This document shows, piece after piece, positions 1 through 5,316 of a stretch of DNA of 5,316 bases (its first letter is position 1; each line of letters begins with the position of its first letter). The notes under the pieces were generated by a model that did not search any database, was not told where the DNA came from, and worked only from the letters and a program-made list of their open reading frames with translations. The translations under genes and the position numbers were made by a program. Source of the DNA: Alphaproteobacteria bacterium (lineage in GTDB: Bacteria > Pseudomonadota > Alphaproteobacteria > Reyranellales > Reyranellaceae); contig JABCYT010000305.1 of assembly GCA_013290035.1 (NCBI GenBank), positions 1-5,316 of the forward strand, written 5' to 3'.

Positions 1-339
1 ATTGGCCATGGCCGCCGAGCGACGCAGCAGCACCATGCGCTCCTCGGTGCGCGCCACCGAGAGCGAGCCGCACTGCTTCCAGCCGGTGGCCAAACCGGTC
101 TCGGCCTCGAGTTTGGAATAGAGCTCGGTGCTGTAGCGAATCAGCCGCGTCAGATTCTGGTAGCTGCGCAGCTGGCCCACGAGGCCCGCCGCGTGCCAGG
201 TCGTGCCGCCGCTGAGGCGGCCCTGCTCCAGCAGCACCACGTCCTTCCAGCCGAGCTTGGCCAGGTGATAAGCCGTCGAGCAGCCCATGATGCCGCCGCC
301 GATGACGACGACGCGGGCCTGGGTGGGGAAGTTTGCCAT
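1..339 (-). CDS. FAD-dependent oxidoreductase, dimethylglycine/sarcosine dehydrogenase family (N-terminal part, cut by window edge)
   Basis: Only the first 113 residues are in the window; the frame stays open to base 1. Residues 10-19 (VVVIGGGIMG) are the beta-alpha-beta dinucleotide-binding motif GxGxxG, followed by an acidic residue near 38 (LLEQ) that normally holds the FAD ribose. Residues 46-52 (TTWHAAG) match the signature of dimethylglycine and sarcosine dehydrogenases, in which the His (here His49) carries covalently bound FAD. Known family members oxidise N-methyl groups of glycine derivatives and pass the methyl to tetrahydrofolate through a C-terminal GcvT-like domain. The full protein would be about 800 residues if that domain is present, which cannot be seen here. 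The ATG at 339 gives the usual short lead before the Rossmann strand. No clear ribosome binding site is visible; the leader is the palindromic repeat at 346-454. The gene lies 133 bp downstream of the alcohol dehydrogenase on the same strand. Family call is firm; the substrate is inferred. Confidence 0.88.
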   Translation of the reverse strand, partial: MANFPTQARVVVIGGGIMGCSTAYHLAKLGWKDVVLLEQGRLSGGTTWHAAGLVGQLRSYQNLTRLIRYSTELYSKLEAETGLATGWKQCGSLSVARTEERMVLLRRSAAMAN

Positions 340-345
340 CACTCG

Positions 346-454
346 GTCATCCCGACCGGAGCCGCGCGTAGCGCGGCGTAGTGGAGGGACCTGTTCATAT
401 GGCAGCAGCCAAAGAGGAGGTCCCTCGGCTCCGCTTCGCTCCGCTCGGGATGAC
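346..454. repeat. Imperfect palindromic intergenic element (REP/BIME-like dispersed repeat)
   Basis: The outer arms GTCATCCCGA (346-355) and TCGGGATGAC (445-454) are exact reverse complements. After one mismatch the pairing continues with CGGAGC (357-362) against 438-443. The inner arms GAGGGACCT (384-392) and AGGTCCCTC (418-426) also pair exactly, leaving a 25-nt loop. The left arm holds its own perfect hairpin, GCCGCGC-GTA-GCGCGGC (361-377). From memory, sequences of the form CATCCCGAGCG...GAGGGACCT occur as high-copy intergenic palindromes in many bacterial genomes; this was not checked. It fills most of the gap between the alcohol dehydrogenase stop and the flavoprotein start. It has no U-run on either side, so it is not a classical terminator. 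In RNA it could act as a processing or stability element. Confidence 0.75.
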
Positions 455-472
455 GGTGGTGGTGGCGGAGCA

Positions 473-1639
473 TCACAGCCTTCCCGCCAGGGCCGCGTCG
501 TACATCTTGCGCATCTCCGGCACGCCCGCTTTCACCGGGTTGCCGCTGGCTGTGGGATCGACGGCGGCCATCTCGGCAAACTTGTCGAGATGGCTTTCCT
601 TGACGCCGAGCTCGGCCAGGGTGTGCGGGATGCCGATCTGGCGGCGCAGCTCGAGGCTCCAGTCCATGAAGCCGTCGAAGGTCGGATGGCGCAGGCCAAG
701 CCAGCGCGCGAGACGCTGGATCTTGTCGTCGATCGCCGGCCGATTGAACTTCAGCACATAGGGCATGGCGACGGCGTTGGTGAGGCCGTGATGCGTGTCG
801 AGCGTGGCGCCCACCGGATGCGACAGCGAATGGATGGCGCCCAGCCCCTTCTGGAAGGCCGTCGAGCCCATCTGCGAGGCCGCCAGCATGTGGCCGCGCG
901 CCTCGATGTCCCGGCCGTCCTTGACCGCGCGCGTGAGGTTCTCCTTGACCAGTCGCATGCCTTCGACGGCGATGCCCTCGGCATAGGGGTGATAACCGGG
1001 CGCGCAATAGGCCTCCAGGCAATGGATGAAGGCGTCCATCCCGGTGCCGGCCGTGAGCTTGGGCGGCAGGCCGACGGTCAGCTCGGGATCGGCGATGACG
1101 ATCGACGGCATCATCTTGGGATGAAAGATCACCTTCTTGGTGTGCGTCTCGACGTTGGTGATCACCGAGGCGCGGCCGGTCTCCGAGCCGGTGCCCGCCG
1201 TCGTGGGCACCGCGATCGAAGGGAAGATCCCGGCCGGATTGGCGCGGGTCCACCAGTCGCCGATATCCTCGAAATCCCACATCGGCCGCGTCTGACCCGC
1301 CATGAAGGCGATCGCCTTGCCGGTATCGATGCCCGAGCCGCCGCCCCAGGCGATCACGCCGTCATGCTTGCCCGCGCGCAGCACGGCCACGCCCGACTCG
1401 ACGTTGCCGGCGATCGGGTTGGGCTTCACGTCGCTGAACAACGCGACCTCGAGCCCCGCCTTGCGCAGCGCCAGCAGGGCGTCGGCGATCATCGGCAGCC
1501 GGGCGAGGCCGGGATCGGTGACCAGCAGCGGCCGCCTGAGGCCGACGGCCTTGGCCGCGTCGGGCAGCTCGCGGATGCGGCCCGCCCCGAAACGGATCGC
1601 GGTCGGATAGCTCCAGTTGCCGACGAGAGGCTGCACCAT
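473..1639 (-). CDS. Iron-containing (group III) alcohol dehydrogenase
   Basis: A 388-residue protein of normal length for this family, which oxidises alcohols or reduces aldehydes in the cytoplasm with NAD(P) and one divalent iron. The N-terminal Rossmann-like half has GGGSGIDTGK at 99-108, the pyrophosphate-binding motif GGGSxxDxxK. The PTTAGTGSE stretch (145-153) is also typical. The C-terminal helical half carries the four metal ligands seen in FucO-type enzymes: Asp202 and His206 (GMDAFIH), His270 (AIHSLSH) and His284 (HHG). His274 sits at the family's active-site His position. The C-terminus DPTASGNP is characteristic. The ATG at 1639 was chosen over one 33 bases upstream because it begins at the usual point before the GxGR substrate-fold strand and forms a TGATG junction with the upstream ligase gene, suggesting translational coupling. 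The upstream SD is weak (GGAAA). The substrate is unknown; context suggests an amino-alcohol or a gamma-glutamylated alcohol, which is inference. Confidence 0.95.
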   Translation of the reverse strand: MVQPLVGNWSYPTAIRFGAGRIRELPDAAKAVGLRRPLLVTDPGLARLPMIADALLALRKAGLEVALFSDVKPNPIAGNVESGVAVLRAGKHDGVIAWGGGSGIDTGKAIAFMAGQTRPMWDFEDIGDWWTRANPAGIFPSIAVPTTAGTGSETGRASVITNVETHTKKVIFHPKMMPSIVIADPELTVGLPPKLTAGTGMDAFIHCLEAYCAPGYHPYAEGIAVEGMRLVKENLTRAVKDGRDIEARGHMLAASQMGSTAFQKGLGAIHSLSHPVGATLDTHHGLTNAVAMPYVLKFNRPAIDDKIQRLARWLGLRHPTFDGFMDWSLELRRQIGIPHTLAELGVKESHLDKFAEMAAVDPTASGNPVKAGVPEMRKMYDAALAGRL

Positions 1640-3003
1640 CAGATGATTTCCATATAACGCTCGAGTTCCCAATCCGTGATGGCCTTGCGGAACTCCCGCT
1701 CCTCCCAGTCACGCGTTGCCGAATAGTGATCCACGAAGCTGTCGCCGAACAGCTCGCGCGCCGCCTTTGACGCTTTGAGTCGTCCCGCCGCCTCCATCAA
1801 GGAGCGCGGCAGCTGCGCCTTTGCCGGGTGCTTCCTGTCGTAGGAGTTGCCCTTGATGGGCTCGCCCGGGTCGACCTTGTTTTCAATGCCCCACAGTCCC
1901 GATCCGACCGCGGCGGCGAGCGCCAGATACGGGTTCGCGTCGGCGGCCGCGACCCTGTACTCGACCCGCGTCGACTTGGCCGAGCCGGGAATGACGCGCA
2001 GCGAGGTCGTACGGTTCTCGACGCCCCAGCTCGACACGGTGGGCGCCCAGAAGCCCGGGATCAGCCGGCGGTAGGAGTTCACGTTGGCGGCTACCATGGC
2101 CAGAATCTCGGGCATCAGCGCCTGCTGGCCGCCGACGAAATGGCGCATGGTGGCGTTCATGCGGTGCGGCGCCTTCTCGTCGTGGAAGGCCGACTTGCCG
2201 CCTTTCCACAGCGACATGTGCATGTGGCCGCCGCAGCCCGGCCAATCCTTCGACCATTTGGCCATGAAGGTGGCGAGCCAGTCGCGCTTCTGCGCCAGCA
2301 CCTTGGTGAAGAGCTTGAACAGGGCCGCGCTGTCGGCCGCGGGCAGCGCGTCGTTGACCCTGAGCGCCGCCTCGAGCACGCCGGCGCCGGTCTCGGTGTG
2401 CAGGCCCTCGATACCCATGTCCATGACCTCGCACATCGCGAGCAGGTCCTTGTAAAAGTCGGACAGAACGGAATTGCGCAGCACCGAGTAGCCGAAGAAG
2501 CCAGGCGAGATCGGCTTCAGGTTCTTGAACCCTTTCTCGCGGATCGAGAAGGCGGTCTCGGCGAAGACGAAGAACTCGTATTCGAAGCCGACCTTGACCT
2601 CGAAGCCCATCCTGGCGGCGCGCGCCAGCACGCGGCGCAGCAGGCCGCGCGGACAGAGCTCCTCGGCGCGATCGACGAACTCGCAGAGGAACAGGAGGTT
2701 GCCGGGCTCGGTCGCGATCTCGCGGCAGGTCTCAGGCAGGAGGCGGACATTGGCGTCGGGATAGCCGGTGTGCCAGCCGGTGTAGCTCACGTTGTCGTAG
2801 AGTTGGTCGTTGGAATCCCAGCCCAGCACGACGTCGCAGAAGCCCATGCCGCCGTCGAGGGCCGAATGGAACTTGTCGATGTGGATGTACTTGCCGCGCA
2901 GGATGCCGTCGATGTCGTGGACGCCCACCTTGACGTGGCTCAGCCCGCGCTCCTTGACGATCCTGCGGGCGTCAGCCGCCGTTTTGACCTGACGCGGTTC
3001 CAT
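1639..3003 (-). CDS. Glutamine synthetase-like protein, probable gamma-glutamyl-amine ligase
   Basis: A 454-residue protein of the glutamine synthetase fold: beta-grasp N-domain about 15-110, catalytic domain about 120-450. Residues for ATP, two metals and glutamate are visible: Glu141 and Glu143 (GFEYEFF), Glu204 and Glu211 (HTETGAGVLE), His260 and His262 (GGHMHMSL), Arg313 (NSYRRLIPG), Asn330-Arg331 (ENRTTS), Glu348 and Arg350 (RVEYR). Two features of true GlnA are absent. The loop DGSS that holds ammonium-site Asp50/Ser53 is replaced by CDVVLGWD, and Glu327 (PGYEAPV in GlnA) is Trp319 here (PGFWAPT). Family knowledge: such changes are found in PuuA, GmaS and other enzymes that join glutamate to an amine rather than ammonia. 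No adenylylation motif NLYDLP is seen (GNSYDR instead). The start has a good SD, GAGGGAGA. First gene of the probable operon, overlapping the dehydrogenase by one base. The ligase class is well supported; the amine is unknown. Confidence 0.93.
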   Translation of the reverse strand: MEPRQVKTAADARRIVKERGLSHVKVGVHDIDGILRGKYIHIDKFHSALDGGMGFCDVVLGWDSNDQLYDNVSYTGWHTGYPDANVRLLPETCREIATEPGNLLFLCEFVDRAEELCPRGLLRRVLARAARMGFEVKVGFEYEFFVFAETAFSIREKGFKNLKPISPGFFGYSVLRNSVLSDFYKDLLAMCEVMDMGIEGLHTETGAGVLEAALRVNDALPAADSAALFKLFTKVLAQKRDWLATFMAKWSKDWPGCGGHMHMSLWKGGKSAFHDEKAPHRMNATMRHFVGGQQALMPEILAMVAANVNSYRRLIPGFWAPTVSSWGVENRTTSLRVIPGSAKSTRVEYRVAAADANPYLALAAAVGSGLWGIENKVDPGEPIKGNSYDRKHPAKAQLPRSLMEAAGRLKASKAARELFGDSFVDHYSATRDWEEREFRKAITDWELERYMEII

Positions 3004-3006
3004 CGC

Positions 3007-3014
3007 TCTCCCTC
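3007..3014 (-). promoter_or_regulatory. Ribosome binding site of the glutamine synthetase-like gene
   Basis: The minus strand reads GAGGGAGA just before the ATG at 3003, with GAGG seven bases from the start. It is the clearest Shine-Dalgarno sequence in the window and fixes the start of the ligase gene. Confidence 0.7.
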
Positions 3015-3041
3015 TATGATGTCGGCAGACTAGCCGCTGAG

Positions 3042-3056
3042 GCAGCGCAGAAGCCA
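3042..3056 (-). promoter_or_regulatory. Possible sigma-54 type promoter for the ligase operon
   Basis: The minus strand reads TGGC at 3056-3053 and CTGC at 3045-3042, so GG and GC are separated by exactly ten bases, the -24/-12 spacing of RpoN promoters (consensus TGGCAC-N5-TTGC). The four-base -24 block matches and the -12 block matches three of four. Transcription would begin near 3030, leaving a leader of about 27 bases containing the ribosome binding site. Sigma-54 control suits nitrogen-compound catabolism, but the motif is short and found by eye; a chance match is quite possible. No good sigma-70 pair was seen instead. Confidence 0.25.
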
Positions 3057-3080
3057 GTAGGCAATGGAAAGCGACCGGCG

Positions 3081-3112
3081 AGGTGACCTGCGCACCGCGT
3101 GCTCACGCGTGC
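3081..3112. promoter_or_regulatory. Operator-like inverted repeats in the divergent intergenic region
   Basis: Two adjacent symmetric sequences lie between the divergently transcribed ligase and channel genes. AGGTGACCT (3081-3089) is a 4+1+4 palindrome. At 3092-3112, CGCGTG-CT-CACGCG is flanked by GCA and TGC with one bulged C. They lie upstream of the candidate ligase promoter, a position where a transcription factor could bind. No regulator gene is in the window to pair them with. In DNA this GC-rich, short symmetric sequences arise readily. Confidence 0.25.
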
Positions 3113-3145
3113 TTCGTTCGGGCTGAATAGGCCTTGATCTTCATT

Positions 3146-3161
3146 CCGCCGCTTTCGGCGG
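3146..3161. other. GC-rich hairpin in the divergent intergenic region
   Basis: CCGCCG-CTTT-CGGCGG forms a perfect 6-bp stem with a 4-base loop. Neither strand has a T-run after it, so it is not a standard intrinsic terminator. It sits upstream of the channel gene and would be in that gene's leader if transcription began before 3146. Function unknown. Confidence 0.35.
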
Positions 3162-3273
3162 CTTGTAGGCGTAAACCTTCGGCCGTCACGTCCGAGATCA
3201 GTCCGCCTCTTCGGGCCGCTGCGGCGCGTTGCAATTCGCAGGCCATGCCGCCTATGGTCGTCTCGTGACGGAC

Positions 3274-4458
3274 ATGGCCCCGACATTGCGCGCACGGATT
3301 TTCGGGCTCCTGCGCTACACCGACCCCAGCCCTTCCGCGCGGCGCTGGCGGGCCCTGCACCTGACCGTCCTCGGCATCGGCCTGCTGGCGGTGATCCTGC
3401 TGTCGATCGACGAGCTGCCGCGCGAGATAAAGCACTGGCTGCGGGTCGTGATCTGGGCCGTCACCGTCGTGTTCTTCCTCGAATACCTCCTGCGGCTCTG
3501 GGTGGCGCCGGAGGCCACGCGTTTCGACCAGCAGTCGCCGACCATGGCGCGCGCACGCTGGGCCATGTCCGTGTCCGGCCTGATCGGACTGCTCGCCGTC
3601 ATGCCGGCGGCCATGCTGGCGGGCGGCTACGGCATTACCGGCTCCGACACCGCGTCGGTGTTCTGCATCCTGTGGATCCTCAAGCTCGGGCTGCACGCAC
3701 CCGCCTTCGGCACGCTCTCCCGGGTCGTGTCCAACGAACGCGCGCCGATCGCCAGCGTGCTGATCCTGTTCGGCATCGTACTGATGCTCGCCGCCACCGC
3801 GGCTCACTTGCTGGAGCGCGTGCGCCAACCCGACCAGTTCGGCAGCCTGCCGGGCGCGATGTGGTGGGCGGTCGTCACGCTCACCACCACGGGCTACGGC
3901 GACGTCGTGCCGCATACGGTCGGCGGCAAGATGATCGGCGCGATGCTGATGATCTCCGGCATCATCGTGCTGGCGCTGATGACCGGCGTGCTCGCCACCG
4001 GTTTTGCCCAGGAGGAGCGGCGGCGCGAGTATCTTCGCGTCTGGGACCAGGTGGCGCGGGTACCGATCTTCGCCTCGCTGGGTGTCGTCACCCTGTCGGA
4101 GATCGTGGGCAAGCTCAGGACGCGCTATTACCCTCCGCGCATCACCGTGGTGCGCCGCGGCGACGTCGGCGATTCGATGTTCTTCATCTCCAGCGGCGAA
4201 GTCGAAGTCCGCCTGCCCAACGGCGGAGCGGTGCGGCTGGGCGACGGCGCGTTCTTCGGTGAGATGGCCCTGCTCGAACGCCAGCCGCGCACCGCGTCGG
4301 TGGCGACGATCAAGCCCACCACCCTGCTCGTCCTCTATGCCAGCGATTTCTACGAAATCGCCTCGCACATTCCGGCGCTTGCCGAGGCGGTCGAGGTCGA
4401 GGCGCGCCGGCGCCGCGAGGAAAATCTCGGGCGGCAACCGGGCGAACCAGGGCGATGA
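3274..4458 (+). CDS. Cyclic-nucleotide-gated potassium channel, MloK1-like (six TM segments plus C-terminal CNBD)
   Basis: A 394-residue inner-membrane channel expected to pass K+ and be gated by cytoplasmic cAMP or cGMP. Hydrophobic segments: S1 about 29-45, S2 56-78, S3 98-116, S4 125-153, S5 157-181, S6 218-244. The pore helix and filter are at 194-210 (AMWWAVVTLTTTGYGD), with the K+ signature TTTGYGD. A short C-linker (245-285) leads to a cyclic-nucleotide-binding domain (about 286-380) with the phosphate cassette FFGEMAL (327-333) and Arg339, the residue that pairs with the cyclic phosphate. By memory it resembles MloK1 of Mesorhizobium loti closely around ATGFxQExRR, the pore and the CNBD. 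S4 has only Lys137 and Arg150, so voltage sensing is unlikely. Start choice is uncertain: in-frame TTG at 3229 and GTG at 3265 also exist, none with a good SD; the ATG begins just before the family's usual N-terminus. The basic C-terminal tail (ARRRREE) follows the domain's last helix. Confidence 0.93.
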   Translation: MAPTLRARIFGLLRYTDPSPSARRWRALHLTVLGIGLLAVILLSIDELPREIKHWLRVVIWAVTVVFFLEYLLRLWVAPEATRFDQQSPTMARARWAMSVSGLIGLLAVMPAAMLAGGYGITGSDTASVFCILWILKLGLHAPAFGTLSRVVSNERAPIASVLILFGIVLMLAATAAHLLERVRQPDQFGSLPGAMWWAVVTLTTTGYGDVVPHTVGGKMIGAMLMISGIIVLALMTGVLATGFAQEERRREYLRVWDQVARVPIFASLGVVTLSEIVGKLRTRYYPPRITVVRRGDVGDSMFFISSGEVEVRLPNGGAVRLGDGAFFGEMALLERQPRTASVATIKPTTLLVLYASDFYEIASHIPALAEAVEVEARRRREENLGRQPGEPGR

Positions 4459-4554
4459 CGGCTCGCCTGGAAAGGCCAATTCGCGGACCCTATGCACCCG
4501 ACAATGGCATGAAGGGCGTCACAAGCAGCGCCAACCCGGTGGCCGTCATCGCCA

Positions 4555-4583
4555 TTGGCCCGGCCCCCGCCTTCGGCTATATC
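4555..4583 (+). promoter_or_regulatory. Candidate sigma-70 promoter of the mannose-1-phosphate guanylyltransferase gene
   Basis: TTGGCC (4555-4560) and TATATC (4578-4583) are separated by 17 bases, the optimal spacing. Each hexamer matches four of six consensus positions. The start of transcription would be near 4590, about 53 bases before the ATG at 4643. It lies in the 184-bp gap after the channel gene, suggesting the guanylyltransferase has its own promoter. Found by eye in GC-rich DNA, where an AT-rich -10 is uncommon but not proof. Confidence 0.35.
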
Positions 4584-4642
4584 GCGACGCGTCACGCCGC
4601 TGTTGCCGCCTGTTGAGCCCCTTTAGCCACGAAAGCCGTCGA

Positions 4643-5316
4643 ATGTCGCTGATCACGCCCGTCATCCTGGTTGGAGGCTCCGGCAAGCGCCTGTGGCCAT
4701 TGTCGCGCGAAAGCATGCCCAAGCAGTTCGTGCCGCTGCTGGGCACGCAGTCGACCTTCCAGCAGACCCTGGAGCGCGTGGCCGACCGCGGCCTGTTCGG
4801 CCGGCCGGTGATCGCCACCAACGACGCCTACCGCTTCATGGCCGAGCGGCAGGCCAAGGATATCGGCATCGAGATCGACATCCTGGTCGAGCCGTCGCGC
4901 CGCGATTCGGGCCCGGCGATGGCCGCCGCCGCGGCCTACGCCCGCAATCGGGGCGCCACGGCCGTGCTGGTCCTGGCGTCGGATCATCTGGTGATAGGTG
5001 CCGAGGAGTTCCGCGCCGCCTGCCGCGAAGGGCTTCTGGCCGTGCAGCAGGGCGGCATCGTCACCTTCGGCATCCCGCCGACCGAACCCAAGATCGATTA
5101 CGGCTATATCCGGCCGGGCAGCGAGCAGATCGGCCCGGTGCAGAAGGTCGCGGCCTTCGTCGAGAAGCCCAACGCCCAGACGGCGCTGCGCTACATCGCC
5201 GAGGGGCTGCTGTGGAACAGCGGCAACTTCCTGTTCCCGCCCGAGTTGCTGCTCTCGGAAATGGCCCGCTTCGAGCCGGTCATGGCCGCCGCCGCCGAGG
5301 AAGCCGTCGCCAAGGC
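4643..5316 (+). CDS. manC: Mannose-1-phosphate guanylyltransferase (GDP-mannose pyrophosphorylase), N-terminal part, cut by window edge
   Basis: The first 224 residues are present and the frame is open to the window end. The enzyme makes GDP-mannose from mannose-1-phosphate and GTP in the cytoplasm, feeding exopolysaccharide, LPS or other mannose- and fucose-containing glycans. Visible motifs: the nucleotidyltransferase loop GGSGKRLWPLSRESMPKQF (11-29), which binds the GTP phosphates; EPSRRDSGPA (83-92), a variant of the usual EPxGRNTAPA; LASDH (111-115), where Asp114 is the metal-binding Asp; YGYI (153-156); FVEKP (172-176), the sugar-phosphate motif; and WNSGNFLF (191-198). Whether it is a one-domain protein of about 350 residues or has the C-terminal isomerase domain (about 470) lies outside the window. 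The ATG at 4643 places the glycine-rich loop at the usual distance from the N-terminus; the SD is weak. It follows the channel gene by 184 bp and is probably independent of it. Confidence 0.93.
   Translation, partial: MSLITPVILVGGSGKRLWPLSRESMPKQFVPLLGTQSTFQQTLERVADRGLFGRPVIATNDAYRFMAERQAKDIGIEIDILVEPSRRDSGPAMAAAAAYARNRGATAVLVLASDHLVIGAEEFRAACREGLLAVQQGGIVTFGIPPTEPKIDYGYIRPGSEQIGPVQKVAAFVEKPNAQTALRYIAEGLLWNSGNFLFPPELLLSEMARFEPVMAAAAEEAVAK

Noticed and set aside
339..1280. Minus-strand open frame (313 codons) whose TGA overlaps the flavoprotein ATG, looking like a coupled gene
   Set aside because: It is a frame-shifted reading of the dehydrogenase gene that runs on through the palindromic repeat; composition is Arg/His/Gly-rich without motifs.
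287..1657. Long plus-strand open frame (456 codons) opposite the alcohol dehydrogenase
   Set aside because: It is antisense to a well-supported gene, has Arg/Gly/His/Asp-rich low-complexity content with no domain, and such frames are expected in GC-rich DNA.
1828..3033. Plus-strand open frame (401 codons) opposite the glutamine synthetase-like gene
   Set aside because: Mirror of the ligase coding pattern; composition is low-complexity and no motif is recognisable.
3144..3185. Minus-strand peptide RPKVYAYKPPKAAE followed by a stop, resembling the tail of a decayed gene
   Set aside because: Only 14 codons between two stops, no start and no extension in other frames that I recognise; too short to support a pseudogene call.
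3103..4497. Minus-strand open frame (464 codons) opposite the channel gene
   Set aside because: His/Gln/Asp/Arg-rich translation with no domain, while the plus strand encodes an unmistakable channel.
4536..4558. Stem CCGGTGGC / GCCATTGG downstream of the channel gene as a terminator
   Set aside because: The stem needs two G-U pairs and no U-run follows, so it does not meet the pattern of an intrinsic terminator.

Overview
The window is GC-rich bacterial DNA with strong third-position GC bias and dense genes. Gene content and protein style (a MloK1-like cyclic-nucleotide-gated channel, a DMGDH/SARDH-type flavoprotein, a glutamine-synthetase-like ligase beside an iron-type alcohol dehydrogenase, a ManC variant) point to an alphaproteobacterium of the Rhizobiales or Rhodospirillales kind. 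That assignment rests on remembered protein resemblance, not on a search.

Left half, minus strand (transcription runs from about 3003 down to 1). First comes a glutamine-synthetase-fold protein (1639-3003). Its ATP, metal and glutamate residues are in place, but it has Trp where true GlnA has the catalytic and ammonium-site Glu327, and it lacks the D50/S53 motif. It is therefore more likely a gamma-glutamyl-amine ligase than a nitrogen-assimilating GlnA. Its stop codon shares one base with the start of an iron-containing alcohol dehydrogenase (473-1639). Then comes a 109-bp imperfect palindrome (346-454) that looks like a dispersed intergenic repeat. It ends seven bases from the start of a flavoprotein (1-339, cut by the window edge) with a Rossmann FAD motif and the TWHAAG motif of covalently flavinylated dimethylglycine/sarcosine dehydrogenases. 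Together these suggest an amine or methylamine/amino-alcohol catabolic module: glutamylation of an amine, oxidation of an alcohol, and oxidative N-demethylation. The substrate cannot be read from the sequence.

Middle (3004-3273): a divergent intergenic region with a good ribosome binding site for the ligase gene, a possible sigma-54 type GG-N10-GC promoter, operator-like inverted repeats and a GC-rich hairpin.

Right half, plus strand: a complete six-transmembrane potassium channel with a TTTGYGD selectivity filter and a C-terminal cyclic-nucleotide-binding domain (3274-4458), closely resembling MloK1. After a 184-bp gap with a plausible sigma-70 promoter comes the 5' part of a mannose-1-phosphate guanylyltransferase (4643 to the window end), which makes GDP-mannose for surface polysaccharide. 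These two genes have no evident functional link to the left-hand module or to each other.

No RNA gene, insertion sequence or CRISPR array was seen. No wholly new system is evident. The most interesting points are the altered ammonium site of the ligase with its gene neighbourhood, the palindromic element forming the leader of the flavoprotein gene, and the channel's sparse S4 charges together with its RTA cyclic-nucleotide pocket.
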